From: Cyanobacteria bacterium OH_PDB_230 | Lineage (GTDB): Bacteria; Cyanobacteriota; Vampirovibrionia; Gastranaerophilales; Gastranaerophilaceae | NCBI GenBank assembly: GCA_023421795.1 | Contig: JAEZSO010000002.1 | Coordinates: 372,001 to 436,000 of the forward strand | Length of the DNA stretch: 64,000 bases | Direction: 5' to 3' | Made by a program: the position numbers and the translations under genes | Part shown: piece by piece, positions 58,709 to 64,000 of the stretch | Numbering within the stretch: the stretch's first letter is position 1 | Layout of the letters: each line of letters starts with the position of its first letter | Notes under the pieces: model-generated | What the model saw: the letters and a program-made list of their open reading frames with translations, nothing else | Databases searched by the model: none | What the model was told of the DNA's origin: nothing

Positions 58709-59991
58709 TGAGTATGAGAAATTTTCGCGATAACGAAAATTTTGAGTCACCTTTAAAAGGTGAGCAACAAAGTGGAAACGATGGGTTTTCAATTAGTTGC
58801 GATACTAGATTAGATTTATCCGGCAAGAAGATATTAGTTGGTATAACAGGCGCAATCGCAGCATATAAAACACTCGAGCTTATAAGAATGTTAAAAAGGG
58901 CAAATGCTGAAGTTAGGGTGGTTGTTACTCCCAATGCTCTTGAATTTGTCACTAAAACTACGCTGCAATGCCTGAGCCAGAATGCAGTATATGTAAATCA
59001 GTACGATATAGAAGAATACAAGCCGGAACATATTTCCCTTGCTGATTCTTCTGATTTGTTCGTTGTGGCTCCCGCTTCGGCAAATACAATTTCTAAAATA
59101 GCAAACGGCATATGCGATAACCTTTTAACTTCAGTCCTCTGTGCTTTCAAAAAGCCGGTTGTCTTAGCCCCTGCAATGAATACAGGCATGTGGGACAATA
59201 ACTTTGTTCAAGAAAATTTATGTAAACTAAAAGATAACGGCGTTTATGTTGTTGAGCCAGAAGAAGGTTTTTTGGCCTGCGGATACAACGGAAAAGGGAG
59301 GCTTGCTAATGTAAGCCTGATTTTTGATAAGATTAAAGAAATTTTGATTCCTAACTCAAATTTAAGCGGTAAAAAGGTCGTAATTACAGCAGGGGGAACA
59401 AAAGAAGACATTGATCCTGTAAGATATATTGGAAACTACAGCTCCGGCAAAATGGGAATTGCGTTGGCCGATAGTGCTTATATGATGGGAGCAGATGTTA
59501 CTTTGATTTCCACATTCGACATAGAAAAAGCTTATAATGTAGTCAAGTCAGGCTCTGCACAAGATATGCTGGAGAAAGTTGAAGAAGCTTTTAAAACAGC
59601 GGATACTCTTATTATGGCAGCAGCTGTTTCGGATTATCGAGTAAAAAACAAAGCGGAAAATAAAATTAAAAAACTTGATGGCGAGGTTATGACATTAAAA
59701 CTAGTCAAGAATACCGACATCCTTGAAAAAATGTCAAAATCGAAAAAAGAAAACCAAATAGTAGTCGGTTTCTGCGCTGAAAGTGAAAACCTGATTGAAA
59801 ATGCAAAAGAAAAAATACAAAGAAAACAATGCGACTATTTGGTCGCAAATGACATCTCCAAAAAAGATATCGGATTTTCTTCAGATTATAACGAAGTTTA
59901 CATCTTGGATAAAAACTTAAAAATATCTAAAATAGAAAAAGATACAAAAATGAACATCGCAAAAAAAATATTAGAGGAAATTTATGGCTAA
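58708..59991 (+). CDS. coaBC: Bifunctional phosphopantothenoylcysteine decarboxylase/synthase CoaBC
   Basis: CoaBC makes 4'-phosphopantetheine from phosphopantothenate and cysteine for CoA. The CoaC part has LVGITGAIAAYKTLELIRML (about 48-67), the catalytic His in EHISLADSSDLFVVAPASAN (about 111-130) and the Cys-loop FLACGYNGKGRL (about 188-199). CoaB follows from about residue 218 with VVITAGGTKEDIDPVRYIGN and YSSGKMGIALADSAYM. The protein has about 37 extra residues before LSGKKILVG. These are encoded by a copy of the structured repeat found upstream of other genes, and no start codon exists in frame after it. The GTG start has AAGGA seven bases before. Confidence 0.96.
   Translation: MSMRNFRDNENFESPLKGEQQSGNDGFSISCDTRLDLSGKKILVGITGAIAAYKTLELIRMLKRANAEVRVVVTPNALEFVTKTTLQCLSQNAVYVNQYDIEEYKPEHISLADSSDLFVVAPASANTISKIANGICDNLLTSVLCAFKKPVVLAPAMNTGMWDNNFVQENLCKLKDNGVYVVEPEEGFLACGYNGKGRLANVSLIFDKIKEILIPNSNLSGKKVVITAGGTKEDIDPVRYIGNYSSGKMGIALADSAYMMGADVTLISTFDIEKAYNVVKSGSAQDMLEKVEEAFKTADTLIMAAAVSDYRVKNKAENKIKKLDGEVMTLKLVKNTDILEKMSKSKKENQIVVGFCAESENLIENAKEKIQRKQCDYLVANDISKKDIGFSSDYNEVYILDKNLKISKIEKDTKMNIAKKILEEIYG
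58717..58813 (+). repeat. Structured repeat, copy D (in frame inside coaBC)
   Basis: It has, in order, a hairpin with 9-bp perfect stem AAATTTTCG / CGAAAATTT and six-base loop (58719-58742), a palindrome TCACCTTT-A-AAAGGTGA (58747-58763) running into GTGAGCAAC, then about 30 nt later GTTGCGATACTAGATTAGA (58796-58813). GCAAC and GTTGC can pair. The order, spacing and stem match copy B upstream of lysS. Here the whole element is translated as residues about 4-35 of CoaBC. Confidence 0.68.
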
Positions 59992-60721
59992 AACAGCAGA
60001 AATAATAGCTTTACTTGAAGAATTTGCGCCTATCTCCACGTCTCAGCCTTGGGATAACGTAGGCTGGCAAATCAACTTTGCAAATCCCGAAGTAAACAAA
60101 GTAATATTGTGCCTAACTGTTACGGAAAGTGTTGTAAAACAGGCAATTTCAGAAAATTGTGATTTCATACTTTCTCATCACCCCGTGTTTTTTGATCCAA
60201 TCAAAAAAATTGCGGACAAATATGTTTTAGATGCAATAAAAAAGGGTATTCAGATTTATTCGGTTCATACCAATATTGATGTTGCTATGGGCGGCACCTC
60301 TGATATGTTAGCCGCAAAATTAGGCTTCTTTGAGCTTCAATTCATAAATGAATTTATCAGATACAAAAATTTTGACCACGAAATTAATGTTAATGATTTT
60401 GTATATAGGATGAAAAATGACTTAAATATCAATAATTTAAGGGTAGTGAATAAGGAAAATGTAGAAACATTTAAATCTATAGCTTTCTGTGCCGGTTCAG
60501 GCGGCAGTTTTATACCAGAGATAAAGAAGTTCAACATAGACTTGTATGTAACAGGAGACGTAAAATATCACGATGCTCTGGTTGCTGACAAGCTTGTTGT
60601 TGTTGATATAGGTCACTTTGATAGTGAAAAATTCGTTACTGAAATTTTTAGAAATATTTTACAAAAAACTAATGTGGAAATAATTATCGCGAATGAAGAA
60701 GATATTTGGAAAACTGTTTAG
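59984..60721 (+). CDS. Nif3-like dinuclear metal-centre protein (YqfO/YbgI family)
   Basis: The 245-residue protein has the Nif3 core: ISTSQPWDNVGWQINF (about 17-32), CDFILSHHPVFFDPIKKI (about 59-76) and IQIYSVHTNIDVAMGGTSDM (about 88-107), supplying metal ligands. The C-terminal LYVTGDVKYHDALVADKL (about 189-206) and VVVDIGHFDSEKFV (about 206-219) complete the set. The family's biochemical role is uncertain; it has been annotated as GTP cyclohydrolase I type 2. It overlaps the coaBC end by 8 nt. In many bacteria it sits next to the tRNA methyltransferase trmK, which is not here. Confidence 0.92.
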   Translation: MAKTAEIIALLEEFAPISTSQPWDNVGWQINFANPEVNKVILCLTVTESVVKQAISENCDFILSHHPVFFDPIKKIADKYVLDAIKKGIQIYSVHTNIDVAMGGTSDMLAAKLGFFELQFINEFIRYKNFDHEINVNDFVYRMKNDLNINNLRVVNKENVETFKSIAFCAGSGGSFIPEIKKFNIDLYVTGDVKYHDALVADKLVVVDIGHFDSEKFVTEIFRNILQKTNVEIIIANEEDIWKTV

Positions 60722-61259
60722 TAATATAGTTTTAATATTTATATTTACTCTTTGCTTTCAAAAAATGGCTTTTGGATATGAAGCTATTTTGATTGATTTT
60801 CCTAGTGGCGGCTGGCACAAGGTTTTTCATGAAGACAGAGTGAAAGAATCAATAATACAATTTGTTCCGGCTAATCAAACCAAAAACAGTTATTTGGAAA
60901 CGGTTATTTTCCATTCTTATAAGTGGGAGTACAATTCAAATCTTACACCTGAATCCGTTTTGAAATACCAATTGAGCCATACGGCATTGAAGTACAGAGA
61001 TATTGAGCTTTCATATATAAAAGATGATCCGACGGATACAATGGCCATATGGTGCAGTAAAAGCGCCTCTCAATGCGAAATCATAAGAGTTTCCAGAGGA
61101 TATGAAGGTATAGTCACCATGCATTATATAAATAACAATCCGCAATATTTTCAAAGCATCTGCTCGAATTGGGTAAATATCATCAAAAAAGTCAGAATAT
61201 ATTACAGCTACTATAGATGGGATATAATCATGAACAAATCGACTACTATACAGCTTTGA
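60693..61259 (+). CDS. Hypothetical exported protein (188 aa)
   Basis: The protein has a signal peptide (MKKIFGKLFSNIVLIFIFTL, cleavage near FGYEA). The mature part is a small alpha/beta domain with four Cys in two pairs (IWCSKSASQCEII near 125-137 and FQSICSNW near 155-162), suggesting a periplasmic location with one disulphide. WHKVFHEDRVKESIIQFVP and LTPESVLKYQL show a pattern of a secreted stress-like protein, but I recognise no family. It starts inside the Nif3 gene (29-nt overlap) and is followed by rsmD after 13 nt. Confidence 0.68.
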   Translation: MKKIFGKLFSNIVLIFIFTLCFQKMAFGYEAILIDFPSGGWHKVFHEDRVKESIIQFVPANQTKNSYLETVIFHSYKWEYNSNLTPESVLKYQLSHTALKYRDIELSYIKDDPTDTMAIWCSKSASQCEIIRVSRGYEGIVTMHYINNNPQYFQSICSNWVNIIKKVRIYYSYYRWDIIMNKSTTIQL

Positions 61260-61272
61260 TAAAAGGTTTCAT

Positions 61273-61815
61273 ATGCAAATAACAGGCGGGTTTTTAAATT
61301 CCAGAAAAATAAAATTCATTGCGTCTGATTCTGTTAGACCAACCCTTTCTAAAACAAGACAGGCTTTTTTTAATTCACTCAATTCTTTAATTGATTTTGA
61401 AGGAAAAATATTTTTAGATATGTTCTCAGGAAGCGGCATTATGGCGCTTGAGGCTGTTTCCAGGGGGTTTGAAGAAGTTTATGCAATTGAAAAAGACAAG
61501 AGAAATGCCAGAGTAATCTTGGAAAACTTTAAAGCATTTAAACTCGAGCCTAATGTCTTTATCGGGGATTCAATTAAAATTGCTTCAAAACTAGGCAAGA
61601 AATTCGATGTTATTTTTATAGACCCTCCGTATGATTCAGATTTATATGATAAAGCGTTGGATATTATAAAATCAAAAGGGATGTTGAAAGCAAACGGGAT
61701 AATTGTTCTTGAGCATCCTATCGGTAAAAATATTGATTTTAAGGAATTCGAGTGTATAAAAGAAAAAGAGTATGCAGATAAGAAAATAACCTTTTTATCT
61801 GAAAAATCTGATTAA
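61273..61815 (+). CDS. rsmD: 16S rRNA (guanine966-N2)-methyltransferase RsmD
   Basis: RsmD methylates G966 of 16S rRNA. The 180-residue protein has VRPTLSKTRQAFFNSL (about 22-37), the SAM-binding FLDMFSGSGIMALEAVSRG (about 48-66), YAIEKDKRNARVILEN (about 71-86) and the catalytic IFIDPPYDSDLYDKAL (about 116-131) with the D-P-P-Y of amino-methyltransferases. It ends the gmk-coaBC unit. coaD, its frequent partner, is not next to it. Confidence 0.95.
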   Translation: MQITGGFLNSRKIKFIASDSVRPTLSKTRQAFFNSLNSLIDFEGKIFLDMFSGSGIMALEAVSRGFEEVYAIEKDKRNARVILENFKAFKLEPNVFIGDSIKIASKLGKKFDVIFIDPPYDSDLYDKALDIIKSKGMLKANGIIVLEHPIGKNIDFKEFECIKEKEYADKKITFLSEKSD

Positions 61816-61878
61816 TATAATTTAATTGACTTTTGTAAAAATACAGCTTTTTATTCAAAAATACTTTAAAATAATAAT

Positions 61879-62106
61879 ATGTATATCGTCAAAGATGTGA
61901 ATGATTTTAAGCTGACCCCAAAGCAGACAGTATTTCTCGATTTTATAAGAGAAAATATTGGTTCGTATTCTTGCCATGAAAAAATTAAAAACACTGATTA
62001 TATAAGGCATTACTCGTCACCTCGCAATGAATTTCTGGTTTACACAAATTCAATGCCATACGCGCAGGTTCACAGGCTAAGAGTTAACCAAAAAAAAGCA
62101 CACTAG
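61879..62106 (+). CDS. Small hypothetical protein (75 aa)
   Basis: It encodes MYIVKDVNDFKLTPKQTVFL, then a helix and strand-rich stretch with HEKIKNTDYIRHYSSPRNEF and a basic C-terminus. LTPKQTVFLDFIRENIGSYS recalls the start of a small helix-turn-helix, such as the LexA N-terminus, but the rest does not follow it. It lies between rsmD and a strong bidirectional terminator and has no clear ribosome binding site. Confidence 0.45.
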   Translation: MYIVKDVNDFKLTPKQTVFLDFIRENIGSYSCHEKIKNTDYIRHYSSPRNEFLVYTNSMPYAQVHRLRVNQKKAH

Positions 62107-62123
62107 TAAAGTATGCTTTTTTT
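62091..62123. terminator. Bidirectional terminator
   Basis: The stem AAAAAAGCA-AC / GT-TGCTTTTTT (one mismatch) has A- and T-run tails on both sides. It serves the 61879 gene on plus and the LysM gene on minus, whose ends face each other. Confidence 0.8.
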
Positions 62124-62167
62124 AAAATTGAAAAACTTATGCTATCCTTTTAGATTGCCGACAATCA

Positions 62168-62731
62168 TTATTCCAAAGGAATAACAAGTTTTTGGCCAAT
62201 TTGAAGAGCGTTTGGATTCGCCATTTTATTGGCTTCTTTAATCTTATTTATTTTAGAGTCGTCATATCTGCCGTAAAATCTTATTATAATTCCTTCTAAA
62301 GTATCACCAGATTGTACGGTATAGCTTTCTGAAGAGACAACAGGAGCTGTCGTTGCTTTATCCGGAGGAACTATAGTGAGTTTAGATGCTTCAGATCTTC
62401 TGATAAGCTTCTTTTCTATCTTAGGCGTTGTTAAAGATGAATCTGACATATCATCGGTAGAATTAGCGTTAATGCTTATTATAGCGGTCATTAAGAACAT
62501 GCTTAAAGCGCCTGCTATAAAACCTGTCAGAAGATATAATCCTGGGGATTTTTCTTCTTTTTGATGAATTTTAAAACTTTGCCATAATAAATCAAGCTCT
62601 TTTTGCTTGCTTGGTCTTTTATAAATCCCGGGAGCATTGTCAGAAAACTGACTTTTTTGCGACTTCAGTTCGGCTAAAAGAGCCATACGTTCGCTTGACA
62701 GATTTGACCTATGCAGTGTTGAGTTTCTCAT
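62168..62731 (-). CDS. LysM-domain membrane protein
   Basis: The 187-residue protein has a charged cytoplasmic part (about 1-60), one membrane helix (GLYLLTGFIAGALSMFLMTA, about 62-82), a Ser/Thr-rich linker and a C-terminal LysM domain (about 138-187: SYTVQSGDTLEGIIIRFYGR ... NALQIGQKLVIPLE). LysM binds peptidoglycan, so the protein probably spans the membrane and touches the wall. It is a single gene between terminators, with no secretion or division partners nearby. Confidence 0.88.
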   Translation of the reverse strand: MRNSTLHRSNLSSERMALLAELKSQKSQFSDNAPGIYKRPSKQKELDLLWQSFKIHQKEEKSPGLYLLTGFIAGALSMFLMTAIISINANSTDDMSDSSLTTPKIEKKLIRRSEASKLTIVPPDKATTAPVVSSESYTVQSGDTLEGIIIRFYGRYDDSKINKIKEANKMANPNALQIGQKLVIPLE

Positions 62732-62896
62732 TTAACCTCTCATAATTGTTTTATTACAAACATGATATATAATTAAAAAGATTAAAGTCAAGAAATTATA
62801 CTTTTTATATTACAATACTCAATATTTGTACTATAGTGACTTGTATTTAATTTAACACACATGAAAAAATAATTTGTTAGTGCGCCTATGAAAAAC

Positions 62897-62931
62897 AAAA
62901 AAGAGCGGAAATAAAAATCTGCTCTTTTTCG
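62897..62931 (-). terminator. Intrinsic terminator of the HEAT-like gene
   Basis: On the minus strand GAGCAGA / TCCGCTC pairs with one wobble, inside AAAAAG/CTTTTTT flanks, about 20 nt after the stop of the gene at 62954. Confidence 0.8.
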
Positions 62932-62953
62932 TTTAAAATTATTCTAATTGGAA

Positions 62954-63265
62954 TTATGCAGCTATTCCATTGATTTCTGTAATCAAATAATTTGCAATCC
63001 ATTCAAAATCTTTGTTTGTTTTGGCTGCTCTTTTAAGATAATCAATAGATGGGGCTCCGATTCTTATTAAAGTCATCGCAACAACGCCGCGAACAGTGCC
63101 TTTGACGATTTGCAATTGTTCAACAAGTTCAGGAACTGCTTTATAGCCAATATTTACCAACTTGTTTTCAATTTCATTTTTACTTTTGTTATCAGCGCCT
63201 TCCAGTTTTGAAAGGAAATATTCCACTGAATTGTCTATTTCATCTCTTACTAATACGTTTGCCAT
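62954..63265 (-). CDS. Small HEAT-repeat-like protein
   Basis: The 103-residue helical protein begins MANVLVRDEIDNSVEYFLSK and has two helix-pair units: IENKLVNIGYKAVPELVEQL (about 32-51) and GVVAMTLIRIGAPSIDYLKR (about 59-78). Their spacing, with I-G-x-P/A-A at the turns, is that of HEAT/PBS-lyase repeats. Such proteins are protein-binding scaffolds. No partner is suggested by the neighbours. Confidence 0.72.
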   Translation of the reverse strand: MANVLVRDEIDNSVEYFLSKLEGADNKSKNEIENKLVNIGYKAVPELVEQLQIVKGTVRGVVAMTLIRIGAPSIDYLKRAAKTNKDFEWIANYLITEINGIAA

Positions 63266-63577
63266 TATGTCTCCGAAAGTAATTTTTCTATTTTACATTA
63301 TGATTATAAACTAAAAATTTAACTTTCCTGATTTTTTAATATATTCTTTATATCTTGTCAAAATCCTTATAAATCAAGGGTCTTAGTTATTTTTTGAGGC
63401 CGAAATAAGTAGTTTTTAATTCAATTTTATCAAAATAAAAAATAGTACATTCTTATTAGCTGTCTATTGTACATTGGGATATTTTATTACACCTGAAATA
63501 GGTTTACACTTAAAAATATTCTGAATAAATCATAAGATGAAAGAATAGTTATTTTAGTAGATTATGGGGTATTAGAG
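63266..63577. other. Divergent intergenic region
   Basis: There is no gene between the HEAT-like gene (minus) and the next gene (plus). It is about 75% A+T. A TTTACA-N17-TAAATC pair near 63500-63530 could be the plus promoter. GTACATT occurs twice about 25 nt apart near 63447-63475. I see no strong palindrome or terminator. Confidence 0.35.
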
Positions 63578-63886
63578 ATGTTAGTCGAAAGATATACCAA
63601 TGGTTTAAACCAGAGAAAACAGCATGAATTTAAAAATATTCCCAAAGAGTTGTTACCTTGGCTCGAAGATACTGCTTTGGAAAATAATTGCCAGATAGAA
63701 AAAAAAGAGTGGAAAAGCAAATATAACAGTTACGTAATTTATGACTATGAACCTTTCTGCTCAGATGGCTTTGAAATAAATATCACAATTTCTTCACATG
63801 ACGAAAACTATTTACACTTTTTGAAATTCTTGTATGAGAACAAGTTGAATGTAATTGATTATTTGAATAATTGTATTTCTGACTAA
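63578..63886 (+). CDS. Hypothetical protein (102 aa)
   Basis: I recognise no family. The protein begins MLVERYTNGLNQRKQHEFKN and has a conserved-looking mid part (LPWLEDTALENNCQIEKKEW, then YVIYDYEPFCSDGFEINITI) with alternating strands, then a C-terminal helix. It is acidic, without signal or membrane segment. It ends in a clear intrinsic terminator, so it appears to be a single-gene unit. Confidence 0.55.
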   Translation: MLVERYTNGLNQRKQHEFKNIPKELLPWLEDTALENNCQIEKKEWKSKYNSYVIYDYEPFCSDGFEINITISSHDENYLHFLKFLYENKLNVIDYLNNCISD

Positions 63887-63910
63887 TCAGACGGCTGGAA
63901 ATATTTTTGA

Positions 63911-63947
63911 TAAAAAAGAAGGGACAAAAAATATTGTTCCTTTTTTG
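63911..63947 (+). terminator. Intrinsic terminator of the 63578 gene
   Basis: The stem AAGGGACAA / TTGTTCCTT (one wobble) with an AAAATA loop and T-run tail is about 30 nt after the stop. After it, a TATAAT-like box near 63970 may begin the next unit, which is cut by the window edge. Confidence 0.85.
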
Positions 63948-64000
63948 TTTGGAAAAAAATCTTTATTTTATATAATCAAAATATGGCATATGAATAGGAA

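Noticed and set aside
1..64000. CRISPR arrays, insertion sequences, prophage or toxin-antitoxin modules
   Set aside because: I saw no regularly spaced repeats, transposase or phage genes. The single ribbon-helix-helix gene has no toxin partner.

Overview
The window is AT-rich, uses the standard code (TGA ends der and the GH57 gene) and is densely packed with about 65 protein genes. The set suggests an anaerobic, fermentative, probably flagellated bacterium: pyruvate phosphate dikinase, a malic enzyme, an iron-containing alcohol dehydrogenase, a GH57 amylase-type enzyme, MotA/MotB, a FliA-type sigma factor, a C_GCAxxG_C_C protein and no respiratory or photosynthesis genes. My best guess is a gut-type non-photosynthetic cyanobacterial relative (Vampirovibrionia/Melainabacteria, Gastranaerophilales). 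This is an inference from gene content and style, not a database result.

Layout. 1-1.4 kb: 5' end of an M16 peptidase gene, a GNAT acetyltransferase, and a tRNA-Leu whose 3' end plus terminator is duplicated next door. 1.5-8.4 kb: rny, ymdB, a PHP phosphoesterase, a pilin-like gene and ppdK. 8.6-13.1 kb: HDOD protein, then minus-strand mazG, hisG, a nitroreductase and an LCP cell-wall ligase. 13.3-20.9 kb: a PLP lyase, then minus-strand radical SAM protein, ABC ATPase, a histidine-kinase-like protein lacking its phospho-acceptor His, an RpoD-family sigma factor, pyrimidine-nucleoside phosphorylase and OmpH. 21-24 kb: DAHP synthase, HU, lysS. 24.2-31.5 kb: methyltransferase-fold protein, motA-motB, der-plsY-malic enzyme, FliA-type sigma. 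31.5-36 kb: minus-strand CoA-activase-like protein, winged-helix protein, Nudix regulator, lytic transglycosylase, NeuA-like transferase with a ribbon-helix-helix partner. 36.2-46.8 kb: small zinc ribbon, M20 peptidase, DUF4914 protein, dtd, NAGPA-type glycosidase, leuC-tsaD, a candidate ncRNA locus, GH57. 46.7-50.7 kb: carbonic anhydrase, alcohol dehydrogenase, C_GCAxxG_C_C protein, EF-hand protein, asnS. 50.9-64 kb: fusA, ruvC, mtnA, tyrA, a sensor kinase, gmk-coaBC-Nif3-secreted protein-rsmD, and small proteins of unknown function.

Most genes are ordinary housekeeping. The most interesting signal lies between genes. A family of short structured repeats shares a GTGAGCAA-type block and a TGCxGCACTAGATTAG-type block about 30 nt apart, with complementary flanks. 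The best copies also have an upstream AATTTTCG/CGAAAATT hairpin. Copies sit just upstream of hisG, lysS, a CoA-activase-like gene, more weakly a Nudix gene and der, always in the same orientation to the downstream gene. One copy lies in frame inside the N-terminus of coaBC. Other points worth a look are the tRNA-Leu 3'-end duplication, the lack of a normal start codon for rny, a decayed internal duplication in the malic enzyme, the degenerate histidine kinase, and a candidate minus-strand small RNA near 43.9-44.1 kb.
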